Assembly: GCA_009778165.1 (NCBI GenBank)
Contig: WRKF01000175.1
Location: forward strand, 1-32,664
Direction: 5' to 3'
DNA from: Defluviitaleaceae bacterium
Lineage (GTDB): Bacteria; Bacillota; Clostridia; Lachnospirales; UBA5962
DNA length: 32,664 nucleotides
Under the pieces are notes generated by a model, which was not told the DNA's origin, ran no database searches, and saw only the letters and a program-made list of their open reading frames with translations. How positions within the stretch are numbered: position 1 is the first letter of the stretch; each line of letters starts with the position of its first letter. The position numbers were made by a program, and so were the translations under genes. This document shows positions 14,549 to 22,878 of the stretch, piece after piece.

Positions 14549-15901
14549 CTAAACCAAACTCTTTTTTAATAGAGCTATGGCCTCCTGGGGGTAGGTGCTA
14601 TACATAACTCCAACCGATGCCATAATATATCTTGCGTCTTGTAGCATTTGCAGAGTGTTTGGGGGAGGGTATAGCATAGTGCCGCTTTGGTTTATGTTTG
14701 CCAATCTTTCTAGCAGTTCCTTGCTTTTGGGCAATTTTGTTAATGCCCCTCCGGTAGCTACTAACCAGCGTACCGTTGTTAAATCCTTTCCCTGCGCCCA
14801 TGTTTGCCGCCCGGTTGAGCCATAGGTATGGTGCAAACTCCCAACATGGCGCTTTATCGCAATACTTGCAGCATACCAAGCAAATGTGGTGGCAATGGCT
14901 ATCTGTTCTTCAGTTTTCGGGATTGGGGCATAACTTGCAAGTGCTAAATTCATATCAAAACCTAGCTCTTTTTCAAGTGTGTCTATACCAACAACCTGAC
15001 AAAGGCTTTCGGCACTAACATAAACTCCCAAATCACCTTCAACTGTACGCTTTGCCAACGGTTCCGGAGAAACTTGTATAAGGGCAATATCTTCGCTACC
15101 TTCTGTAACAGAGTGTATATCTGTCGTTGCACCACCAACATCTATTACTACTACATCTCCTATCTCATTATACAGAATTTTTGCACACTCCATAACAGCT
15201 CCGGGGGTTGGCATTATCTTTCCTGTTACCATCTCCCGTATATGGCTCATGCCTTTTGCCTCGGTGATCTCCGCTTCAAAAGCGCGGTGTACAATCTTTC
15301 TTACCGGCTCCACATTTAGCTGATCCAGCTTTGGGTATACATTTTCTGTAATATAAAATTTGCGATTGGCTTCCTCAAAAAGCGATTTTATAATCTCTTT
15401 ATTTTGAACATTGCCGCAATATATTATGGGTGCTTTTGATTTTATATCTCTAAGAAGTTTAGCGTTGTTTAATGCCGTTTCTCTTTCTCCATAGTCGGTA
15501 CCCCCGGCCAAAAGTATTAAGTTTGGGTTAATGGCATCTATTTGTTGCAAGTCAAAGTCTTGCAGAGGCCCTGCTGTAGCCATGTGTATATTTGCGCCGG
15601 CTCCCAAAGCCGCCTCCTGCCCCGCCTTTACTGTCATATCATAGACCAAGCCGTGTACAGTCATACGAAGCCCACCCGCAGCACTAGATGTAGCCAACAT
15701 TTTTTCGTATACAATATCTTCTCCCAGTTTTTTTGAGAGGTCTTCTATTGCATTTTGCAAACCTGTTAGCACATCTGTGTGTACAGTGGTGGGGGCTGCC
15801 CCTTGCCCCACAAAAACAGGGTCAGGGGTACCCATTCGGTTAAAAGCATTTAAAACTGTGGTAGTAGAGCCAATCTCTGCCACCAAAAGGTCAATTTTCA
15901 T
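14549..15901 (-). CDS. GlmL/MutL-type ASKHA ATPase, putative aminomutase reactivating factor
   Basis: A 450-residue protein of the GlmL/MutL family (not the mismatch repair MutL). It has ASKHA-fold ATP sites: AEIGSTTTVLNAF (8-20) and VVIDVGGATTDIHSV (about 250-264), plus LLAGGTDYGERETAL. Relatives are encoded beside glutamate mutase and are thought to exchange damaged cobalamin. Here the gene begins at once after the oraE stop (TAAATG), so it probably reactivates the adenosylcobalamin-dependent ornithine aminomutase. This role is inferred from family and coupling. Members of the family have occurred near oraE in other Clostridia. Confidence 0.85.
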   Translation of the reverse strand: MKIDLLVAEIGSTTTVLNAFNRMGTPDPVFVGQGAAPTTVHTDVLTGLQNAIEDLSKKLGEDIVYEKMLATSSAAGGLRMTVHGLVYDMTVKAGQEAALGAGANIHMATAGPLQDFDLQQIDAINPNLILLAGGTDYGERETALNNAKLLRDIKSKAPIIYCGNVQNKEIIKSLFEEANRKFYITENVYPKLDQLNVEPVRKIVHRAFEAEITEAKGMSHIREMVTGKIMPTPGAVMECAKILYNEIGDVVVIDVGGATTDIHSVTEGSEDIALIQVSPEPLAKRTVEGDLGVYVSAESLCQVVGIDTLEKELGFDMNLALASYAPIPKTEEQIAIATTFAWYAASIAIKRHVGSLHHTYGSTGRQTWAQGKDLTTVRWLVATGGALTKLPKSKELLERLANINQSGTMLYPPPNTLQMLQDARYIMASVGVMYSTYPQEAIALLKKSLV

Positions 15902-18109
15902 TTAGCTTGTACCCTTTTTATTCTGACGTGATTTAACGAGGAAAGATGCCACATGTATCCCCTTTGTTCCTCTGGTAAATGCCGCATCTGCACCTTTAGA
16001 CACTGCTATTTCCGGGGAAATTTGCGTGCCGCCAGCTACAAATGTTATTTTGTCACGAACACCCATCTCTGTTGCTATTTGGTGTATATTAGCTATATTT
16101 TTGTAATGGATGTCGTCGTGGCTTATTATGGTAGAGGCTAAAATAGCCGTGGCATTCAACTCTATAGCGGCGTTAACAAGTTTCTCTGTCGGTACAGATG
16201 TGCCTAGGTAATGCACTTGTATACCGTATTTTTCTATACCGCCGTGTTTAATGTCGATAATTTCTCTAAGACCTACGCTATGCTCGTCCTCACCAACAGT
16301 GCCGCAAACTATCACCATAGGGTTTTGTTCTATATCGGCACGTATCTCATCATCGCTCAACAAATCCGGCTCTTTTGGAATTACCAGTTCATCTGTCTTG
16401 ATATTAATGTCTAGCGTTCCTTTTAGCTCTATGCGAGTGCCTTCGGTTTTGTGCAAAACTTCTTTATGTATAATCTCTACATTTTTCAGGTTCATTGCCT
16501 TGGCACATTCCAACGCCGCCGCTTGTGCCCTGCTTATATCTGTAGGAAAACACATGTTAATCATTACCGTACCATCCGCCATCCACTCCATTTCGGGAGA
16601 AAGGAGAGTTCCTGCATGATGGTCTTTTATATCTTTCATTCTCTCATAAACATTGTCGGTTTGATCCAACTCGTCTATATATATGATTTTTTCCGGTTTT
16701 TCTAATGTACAGCCATCAATAAGTATAGATGGATTATTTACTGCATTTTCGTCGTATTGAGCCACATTGTTATAACCATAGTGGGCAGTAACGGGAGCCA
16801 TATAATCCTTTTCTCGTTTTATAACTGTACCTGCACCAATACCGCCGTTTATCGGTCTTTTAATGCCATCTCCATTTCTTTCGGGATAGTACCCGCTATC
16901 CACAAAAAAGCCTTGCTCCACAGCATTTAAATAACCGCCTTTTTCGATAATTTCTTCCAAAAAAAGCACCGCTCTTTCTTGCAACTCACGAACGGTGTCC
17001 CAAAGGGGTCCCGTTTCTTTTATCTCTATCATTTCCATTAGACCGTCCAGCCCCAACAGGGTCTGCTTGGCTGTGTCCAACGCTTCTATATTGTATATAT
17101 GCCAAGGCACGTTGCGGCCTTCGTCTGGTGTGATAGTAGACTGTATATCGGCACTTGTAAGTTTAGATATAAGCATGTTTAGCACATGAGTCACTGTGGC
17201 ATCTCTTGTGGAACTCTCTATATATTTTGTGTGCATTTGTGCGCGCATACCGTATCCTTCAAAAAACTGGCGCAGTGCCACAGCGTATGGTAAATCCATA
17301 AAAACACTGGGCCCCGGCGTGTGGGATGGAGGTACAGTAGAAAGGCATATGTTCTTTTTTGGTATACCAACTTTGTGGGAAAAAGCAGAGTTTATTGCGT
17401 GTTGCACCATCAACTCGGGCATAACTTTCCAGGCATCCCTCGCTGTAGCATTTGCATTGTGAGCACCATCTATTTGAGCCTGCCCTGCCCAAGCTATCAG
17501 TTTTTTGGATTCGCAAGCGTCAACAAAGGAGCGTATTGTGTTTACATTCCTATACAAAACATTGTACTGTGGGTCTTGGTGAACGCCGTTTACTCCCTCT
17601 TCTGCAAACATTACTGCAATATCTGCCCCTGCCACACCGGAAACGTATGAATGATAGTTGATTGGACGACCTACCTCATCTTCTATCATATCCAAGGCTT
17701 TTCTTTGCGCTCTTACTTGCTTGCGAGTAATCGGTATACCGCCAATCCCTTGAGGTGATCCTTCTATCAACCCGTCGAAGTGGCTTTGACCTGCGGTGCG
17801 GATAACCATTATGTGGTCTGCCCCGTGGTGTGCCGCCATACGCATACGGCGTATATCGTCCTCAAAACGACCGGACGCTATTTCTGTTGTAATAACAGGG
17901 AGAGGTTGGGGGTCTATGTTTTCAAAGTTGTGAGCAGTAATAAGGGGAACGCTTTCCTTTAGGGGTTCAGACGCTTCTTTGTAAGTAAAATGGCTCATTT
18001 TTAGGTTTTTTGCCGGTTTTCGCCATGTCCAACCTCGACGGCGTGGGCGATAGTTTTCTAGGTTCTCTAAAATTTTTTCTATTTCTAAGCGTTTGTTTGG
18101 ATTATCCAT
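15902..18109 (-). CDS. oraE: D-ornithine 4,5-aminomutase, large subunit
   Basis: A 735-residue adenosylcobalamin- and PLP-dependent mutase that moves the terminal amino group of D-ornithine to C4, giving 2,4-diaminopentanoate. Residues about 1-560 form the TIM-barrel and accessory part; about 595-735 form the Rossmann cobalamin domain. The base-off cobalamin motif is DEHSVG (608-613), with H610 as the cobalt ligand. K621, eleven residues later, lies where the PLP-binding lysine is known in the Clostridium sticklandii enzyme (H618/K629 there). The gene has TAGGAGAAAA upstream. It works with OraS, here separated by a small zincin gene. Full length; no defects seen. Confidence 0.97.
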   Translation of the reverse strand: MDNPNKRLEIEKILENLENYRPRRRGWTWRKPAKNLKMSHFTYKEASEPLKESVPLITAHNFENIDPQPLPVITTEIASGRFEDDIRRMRMAAHHGADHIMVIRTAGQSHFDGLIEGSPQGIGGIPITRKQVRAQRKALDMIEDEVGRPINYHSYVSGVAGADIAVMFAEEGVNGVHQDPQYNVLYRNVNTIRSFVDACESKKLIAWAGQAQIDGAHNANATARDAWKVMPELMVQHAINSAFSHKVGIPKKNICLSTVPPSHTPGPSVFMDLPYAVALRQFFEGYGMRAQMHTKYIESSTRDATVTHVLNMLISKLTSADIQSTITPDEGRNVPWHIYNIEALDTAKQTLLGLDGLMEMIEIKETGPLWDTVRELQERAVLFLEEIIEKGGYLNAVEQGFFVDSGYYPERNGDGIKRPINGGIGAGTVIKREKDYMAPVTAHYGYNNVAQYDENAVNNPSILIDGCTLEKPEKIIYIDELDQTDNVYERMKDIKDHHAGTLLSPEMEWMADGTVMINMCFPTDISRAQAAALECAKAMNLKNVEIIHKEVLHKTEGTRIELKGTLDINIKTDELVIPKEPDLLSDDEIRADIEQNPMVIVCGTVGEDEHSVGLREIIDIKHGGIEKYGIQVHYLGTSVPTEKLVNAAIELNATAILASTIISHDDIHYKNIANIHQIATEMGVRDKITFVAGGTQISPEIAVSKGADAAFTRGTKGIHVASFLVKSRQNKKGTS

Positions 18110-18171
18110 TTTTTTGGTTTTCTCCTATTATCCTTAAATTGTTCTAAAATTGTTTGGGGTCTAACTAAAAA

Positions 18172-18540
18172 TTATTCTGTATCCATATGTTTCAACATTT
18201 CCGCAATATCTATTTCGTCTTGTATTTCCAAACTTCTATCCCCTGCCAAATCTTCTATATGATGAATCAGCTCATGTTTTAGCACGTCTGTCAGTTCTTG
18301 TATAAACTCCGTTTCTGTTGCATCTTGAAAGGCTTCTGTCATAGAGCCATAATGGATAGTAATGTAGCGCCCCAACCCATTGTATTCTACGTGGTATTGA
18401 CCTAATATCAGGAACTCGTTTTCGTCTTCGATTGTATCTTCCAGCAGTATTATACCACCGTTCAGCTCTTTAAAAATCTCCTCCGGCAGGGTGTCTACAA
18501 TTTGGGTTAACACTTGTTTTGCTTCATCGTATGTTAGCAT
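18172..18540 (-). CDS. Small zincin-like metallopeptidase between oraS and oraE
   Basis: A 122-residue protein with the zinc-protease motif HELIHHIEDLAGD, whose HExxH and downstream acidic residues match the minimal metallopeptidase (zincin, MtfA/DUF-type) family. It reads MLTYDEAKQVLTQIVDTLPE at the start; similar small bacterial zincins begin this way. A longer open frame extends upstream to 18705 through oraS in another frame, but ATG 18540 starts the recognisable domain, just 7 nt after the oraS stop. No ribosome binding site is obvious, so translation may be coupled to oraS. Members of the family are common single-domain proteins of unknown substrate. Insertion inside the two aminomutase subunits is unusual and implies a shared transcript. 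Confidence 0.82.
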   Translation of the reverse strand: MLTYDEAKQVLTQIVDTLPEEIFKELNGGIILLEDTIEDENEFLILGQYHVEYNGLGRYITIHYGSMTEAFQDATETEFIQELTDVLKHELIHHIEDLAGDRSLEIQDEIDIAEMLKHMDTE

Positions 18541-18547
18541 GGCAGTC

Positions 18548-18895
18548 TTAATTTTTAAATATTTTTGTAGCTTGATCCCAAAGCTGACCGCCTGCCAGTT
18601 GCAAGCCGGTTTCTCGTATGGGCGTATTGTTCTCTTTTGAAAGTCTGTACACGATATTGCCTGCACCATGACCCAACAGTTCCAGCTCCATCGCCTTATC
18701 AACAATCGCTTTCACTTCTAAGCTGGAAAAACCCATCCGCAAAAGCACACTTCTTTCTATAGATGGGGTGGTGTTCTCATGCCCCATTTTGAGCAAGGGT
18801 TCAACCAACTGTTCCGATAACTGCCAAAATCTCTCCTTCAACTCGTTGTTACTCAAACCCTTTAGGTGGGCTCTCCGTTCTTCAAAGGTATTCAA
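18548..18895 (-). CDS. oraS: D-ornithine 4,5-aminomutase, small subunit
   Basis: A 115-residue helical subunit that binds OraE to form the active heterotetramer. It is recognised by its size, by SERSVLLRMGFSSLEAK-like wording (here SIERSVLLRMGFSSLEVKAI), by ELLGHGAGNIVYRL and by position. The start is TTG at 18895, with AAGGAG at 18907-18902 and 6-nt spacing. The gap upstream carries two long hairpins that could control the subunit's expression. OraE normally follows directly; here a zincin gene intervenes. Confidence 0.94.
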   Translation of the reverse strand: MNTFEERRAHLKGLSNNELKERFWQLSEQLVEPLLKMGHENTTPSIERSVLLRMGFSSLEVKAIVDKAMELELLGHGAGNIVYRLSKENNTPIRETGLQLAGGQLWDQATKIFKN

Positions 18896-18910
18896 TTTTT
18901 TCTCCTTATA

Positions 18911-19019
18911 GCAGTTCCGTTTTAAATTAGCCCTTTAAATTCACACTAAAACTGCTGAATTTAGGAAGCTATTCCACTTAATCTCATTTTAAAAAGGGCT
19001 AGAATTAAGTGGAATAGCT
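18911..19019 (-). promoter_or_regulatory. Two-hairpin leader of oraS with complementary loops
   Basis: AGCTATTCCACTTAAT (18967-18982) pairs perfectly with 19004-19019 around a 21-nt loop. A second stem joins 18911-18924 with 18947-18955, with a short bulge. The two loops carry complementary 9-mers, TAGCCCTTT (18928-18936) and AAAGGGCTA (18993-19001), so they could kiss. The element lies in the 169-nt gap between ortB and oraS, just upstream of the ribosome binding site. Confidence 0.55.
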
Positions 19020-19064
19020 ACACTATATAAAAATCATATAAAAAATTTTGTGAAAAGACGTTTG

Positions 19065-20453
19065 CTATACATTTGTTTCTTCCGCTAAAAAGTCTAACTC
19101 TATTTTGCTTAGCCTGTCTTTCGTGGTGTTGCCGTGTTCTAAGTGGTTGCGAATGAGCGAATTACGCATTTTACCAAGATCCACTTCCCTCGCTTTTATC
19201 ATGGTAGGGTGTTTCGGCAACACAATACTTTGACCGGCTACCTCTGTGTCCGGCTCACCAAAGGTAATGTTCAAGCCGTTTTTCCTGGCAAAGGAGAGTT
19301 GGGGTTGTATATGTTTACCCGCTCCCGTATATTCCGTTTCCTGTACCACAATAATATTGTCTTGAGGCATTTCCTGTGCAAGTGCAAAAGCGGCACTAAG
19401 GGACGTGTTTCCGGCGGGGCCGCGTTCCAACCCTTCCAAATTAGCCAAAAGCTCTGTAATGTAAAATACTTCCCCTTGGTTTACCAACACATATTTGTCC
19501 ATATAACGTAGCGGGCGAGCCGCACTGCGTGGCATATCGCTCCTGTCGGGCCAGGTGGCAAATGGAAAGCCAAAACCGGTATGCCCTGTTGTAAATGATT
19601 TACGGTTAAAATGCTCATCGCTAGCCATATGCAGACCTTTTAAATTTACAGACACTGCCACAACTTGGCTGTTACAGTTTCTACGCCTAAGCCCTCGGGT
19701 TGTGCCTGTTACATTGCCGCCCCCTGCGTGGGTTACTATCACCGCATCCGGGTCTCTCTGCTTACCTTCTTTTGCGGTGATAGAACGTATCTGATCTGCA
19801 AGCTCTACCCCAAGGGTTTCCACACCAGCTATCCCATAAGGTGAATAAAGGCTAGCAGAAAAATACCCTGTTTCCTCTAAAACCAACAAAAATTTATAAA
19901 AAAGCTCGGGCCCCACAGTCATCTGTATAACTTCTGCCCCCAAGGCTTCACATTTGCGGGTTTTTTCCAATATTTCCGGTTGCCCGACCTGCTTTGAATC
20001 ATAGCACTCCTGCACTATAATACAACCAAGACCCAAAGCCGCCGCCTGTGATGCCACTGCGGCACCGTAGTTTCCGCTAGTCGCTGCCACCACGCCCTTA
20101 TATCCCAGCCGTTTCGCATGATACACAGAGGTTACCGCTCGCCTGTCTTTAAAACTGCCGGTTGGGTTTGCCCCCTCGTCTTTTATAAATATCCTTGCAC
20201 CGTAACCGGGTTTTGCACATTTTCTTGCAAGAGCTGTCAAATTACGCAACTCCAAAATGGGCGTATCTCCTACCCCTTGCCGTTGTTGTATTTCTTTTAT
20301 TTGATCAAAGGTATAGCCAATGCTTGCCATCATTTTTTCATAATCAAAGGCAATACCTTCCATTTCAAATTGGGAAAAGTCTATATTTGTAGCCTGCTTT
20401 AAAATTTCGGATTTTCGACCCATAACTGCATTGTAGCTTGTATCATTACTCAT
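19065..20453 (-). CDS. ortB: 2-amino-4-oxopentanoate thiolase, beta subunit
   Basis: A 462-residue PLP enzyme of the fold-type II (threonine synthase-like) group. With OrtA it cleaves 2-amino-4-oxopentanoate using CoA to give alanine and acetyl-CoA. The PLP lysine is K102 in NPTGSFKDRRAV, with SGNYGAAVA and HAGGGNVTGT as cofactor phosphate loops. An in-frame GTG three codons upstream is too close to GGAG; ATG 20453 is correctly spaced. It follows ortA by 41 nt. Confidence 0.95.
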   Translation of the reverse strand: MSNDTSYNAVMGRKSEILKQATNIDFSQFEMEGIAFDYEKMMASIGYTFDQIKEIQQRQGVGDTPILELRNLTALARKCAKPGYGARIFIKDEGANPTGSFKDRRAVTSVYHAKRLGYKGVVAATSGNYGAAVASQAAALGLGCIIVQECYDSKQVGQPEILEKTRKCEALGAEVIQMTVGPELFYKFLLVLEETGYFSASLYSPYGIAGVETLGVELADQIRSITAKEGKQRDPDAVIVTHAGGGNVTGTTRGLRRRNCNSQVVAVSVNLKGLHMASDEHFNRKSFTTGHTGFGFPFATWPDRSDMPRSAARPLRYMDKYVLVNQGEVFYITELLANLEGLERGPAGNTSLSAAFALAQEMPQDNIIVVQETEYTGAGKHIQPQLSFARKNGLNITFGEPDTEVAGQSIVLPKHPTMIKAREVDLGKMRNSLIRNHLEHGNTTKDRLSKIELDFLAEETNV

Positions 20454-20494
20454 TTTGTACACTCCGTTAAAACCCCACTATAGCACTTCTAGTG

Positions 20495-20791
20495 CTATAT
20501 ATCACTAAACAAAATTTCTCGTGCCTGTGTACCAATCTGTGTAATCTCCGGCACGTATTCGCCATAGTCCACCAGGGTAGGAGGGTTTGCCTCTTGTAAA
20601 GTTCCTGTTTCTGTGCGGTTCATTTTCGTTTTTATTGTGGCTGGTTGCCCAAGGGCTGTATCTTCCTGCAAAAAACCCTTAACCCACATAACTAGCGGAG
20701 TTTGTTTTGTGTCCTCCGGTATGTTGTCCGGTCTCTGATCCGGAGCGAGTATCGTTTTTTGTATTATTACCCAGGTGCCTTTTTTTATCAT
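20495..20791 (-). CDS. ortA: 2-amino-4-oxopentanoate thiolase, alpha subunit
   Basis: A 98-residue partner of OrtB. Family marks are GTWVIIQKTILAPDQRPDNIPEDT at the N-terminus, LVMWVKGFL, ATIKTKMNRTETGTL and PPTLVDYGEYVPE. It is always found beside ortB. GGGGG precedes the start and it lies 13 nt after ord, so it is co-translated with its pathway neighbours. No other domain is present. Confidence 0.94.
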   Translation of the reverse strand: MIKKGTWVIIQKTILAPDQRPDNIPEDTKQTPLVMWVKGFLQEDTALGQPATIKTKMNRTETGTLQEANPPTLVDYGEYVPEITQIGTQAREILFSDI

Positions 20792-20804
20792 CGACCGTCC
20801 CCCT

Positions 20805-21872
20805 TTATTTTGCTATTTTCTTATTTTCTTTAACAAGGGTTCGGAAATCGCCCATAACGGCTCGAGGTACTGGTATATCCAGCATAGTTATCAGCCCCGA
20901 ATCTGCGTTAATAACCTGCGGTATACAATTAACACACATTGCTATCGTCCCAACGCCACCATCTATCTCCGGAGCAATTTGCATACTTATTGGCGGGCTA
21001 CCCTCAAGTATTATGTAATCTCCGGTTTGAGTCCCTTCCATCTCCGGTTCTATTTGTTGGGGATGTATCATATCTATAACAACTTTTCCGCCTTTTTTTC
21101 CTTGCCCTGTCATATTTACCCCCGCCAAATGACCGGCGGCGGCAAACCCATGGGGCGACTTGCGATCCACTGTTGTTATAATAGGTTTCATTTGCTGTTC
21201 AAAGCCGTCTGTTTCTATACCAATCCCGTGGGAAATCATTGCAATAGATTCCGCAAAACCAACGTGCCCTGCCAAAGTTCCTTGTGCAACACCTTTGTTA
21301 AATTCTTCTTCTGTTATACCTACCCCCTGCTCTTCCATAACAGTTACTCCAAAGGGGGACAGGGAGTTAACACGCTTACAAGTTACTTTTGTAACATCTG
21401 TCATGGCACCGGAAAGGCAGATTGCCAAGAGATCCATAACAAGACCGGGGTTAATGCCGGTTCCCAATACAGAAACCCCATTTGTTTTTGCTATTTTGTC
21501 CAGTTTTTGGGAAAGCTCCGGTTCTTGTGCCATAGGGTATGACATTTCCTCTGCGGTAGTGATTACGTTAACTCCTAAGTTTAGAAGAGTTTCCATTTTA
21601 GCGAACGATTTGGCAGTAAAGGAGTCTGTGGCTAAAATGCACACATCGCAACTTTTTGGTTTGATTGCTTCCTCTATAGATTTATTTATTACCACATCGT
21701 TGCTTTGAGTTTTTTTTGCGTTAAGCACGTCAAATATACTTTTGCCTACTATATTTGGATTAATATCGCAAACACCGATTATTTCTATGCCTTTTTTTGT
21801 GAGCAGGGTTTGTGCTATCCCTTGCCCCATCGCACCGAACCCCCAAATAGCTACTTTTACATTTGTACTCAT
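20805..21872 (-). CDS. ord: 2,4-diaminopentanoate dehydrogenase
   Basis: A 355-residue NAD(P)-dependent oxidoreductase that deaminates (2R,4S)-2,4-diaminopentanoate to 2-amino-4-oxopentanoate. The Rossmann dinucleotide motif WGFGAMGQGIA is at about 10-20 and TGINPGLVMDLL lies in the middle, both typical of the dihydrodipicolinate reductase-like fold used by Ord. The ATG has GAGGT upstream. It lies between arcC and ortA, matching pathway order after OraSE. Confidence 0.95.
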   Translation of the reverse strand: MSTNVKVAIWGFGAMGQGIAQTLLTKKGIEIIGVCDINPNIVGKSIFDVLNAKKTQSNDVVINKSIEEAIKPKSCDVCILATDSFTAKSFAKMETLLNLGVNVITTAEEMSYPMAQEPELSQKLDKIAKTNGVSVLGTGINPGLVMDLLAICLSGAMTDVTKVTCKRVNSLSPFGVTVMEEQGVGITEEEFNKGVAQGTLAGHVGFAESIAMISHGIGIETDGFEQQMKPIITTVDRKSPHGFAAAGHLAGVNMTGQGKKGGKVVIDMIHPQQIEPEMEGTQTGDYIILEGSPPISMQIAPEIDGGVGTIAMCVNCIPQVINADSGLITMLDIPVPRAVMGDFRTLVKENKKIAK

Positions 21873-21908
21873 AATTTTATTTTTACCTCGAAGGAAAAGA
21901 AGGGTGCG

Positions 21909-22850
21909 TTAGGGTGTGTTGGAAAACACTGTGCCTGTTTGACCTTCCACTGCATCTACAGCTTTATTTAGAGATGTTATAACAGCTTTTTTGTTTGGAT
22001 ATGCTTTTATAAATTTTAGAGCAGCCTCTACTTTCGGCAACATACTACCAACCCCAAACTGACCTTCTTTTATGTAAGTTTCTGCTTGTGCCACTGTTAG
22101 GCTGGATAAGTTTTCTTGGTTAGGTTTGCCAAAGTTTATTGCTACTTTTTCCACTTCTGTTAAAATTATTAGCATATCGGCGTTTATTTCTTCTGCAAGT
22201 TTTTCTGCCGCAAAGTCCTTGTCTATAACTGCCGCTACCCCTTCTAGCCCATTGGGTGTTTCTATAACGGGGATTCCACCACCACCACAGGTGATAACAA
22301 GGTTATCTGCGTCCATTAGTGTCTTAACCGAATCTATTTCACAAATACGTAACGGAAGAGGAGAGGCAACGACTCTTCTGAACCCCCGACCGGAATCTTC
22401 TTTCATTACGTAACCATTTTCTTTTGCCAGCTTATCCGCTTCTTCTTTTGAATAAAAAACCCCTATGGGTTTGGTGGGGTTTGTGAAGCCGGGGTCGTTT
22501 TTATCTACTACCATCTGTGTTACCAGGCTTACTACGGGTTTGCTAATGCCTTGGGTTTTTAGGGCTTGTGCTAGGCATTGCTGGAGGTGATAACCAATAT
22601 ACCCTTGGCTCATTGCACCACAAACGTCGAATGGCATGGCGGGAGTAACGTCTTTAGCTGTTTCACTTGCCAAGTGGATACGCCCAACCTGAGGCCCATT
22701 GCCATGCACAACGGCTACTTGATGTCCTTTTTTCAAAATTTCGCCCACATAAGAAGCGGTTTCTTTTACAACTTGCAACTGTGCTTGTGCAGTGGCTTCG
22801 CCCTTGCCGGACTGTAGAGCGTTCCCCCCCAATGCAATCACTAACTTCAT
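21909..22850 (-). CDS. arcC: Carbamate kinase
   Basis: A 313-residue kinase of the amino acid kinase fold that turns carbamoyl phosphate and ADP into ATP, carbon dioxide and ammonia, the energy-yielding end of the arginine deiminase pathway. Seen: ALGGNAL (6-12), VVHGNGPQVGRI (47-58), CGGGGIPVIE (mid-protein) and a C-terminal AVDAVEGQTGT. It has AGGAGG upstream and starts 28 nt after the carbamoyltransferase gene. Full length for the family. Confidence 0.97.
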   Translation of the reverse strand: MKLVIALGGNALQSGKGEATAQAQLQVVKETASYVGEILKKGHQVAVVHGNGPQVGRIHLASETAKDVTPAMPFDVCGAMSQGYIGYHLQQCLAQALKTQGISKPVVSLVTQMVVDKNDPGFTNPTKPIGVFYSKEEADKLAKENGYVMKEDSGRGFRRVVASPLPLRICEIDSVKTLMDADNLVITCGGGGIPVIETPNGLEGVAAVIDKDFAAEKLAEEINADMLIILTEVEKVAINFGKPNQENLSSLTVAQAETYIKEGQFGVGSMLPKVEAALKFIKAYPNKKAVITSLNKAVDAVEGQTGTVFSNTP

Positions 22851-22878
22851 CTTCGTTTTTCCTCCTTAATTATCTGCA

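Noticed and set aside
18541-18705. Long version of the zincin gene reaching into oraS
   Set aside because: The extra 55 residues are read in another frame of oraS and show no domain features.
20775-21542. 255-residue open frame on the plus strand opposite ord
   Set aside because: Antisense to a clear dehydrogenase gene, Cys/Tyr/His-rich composition, no ribosome binding site or known motif.
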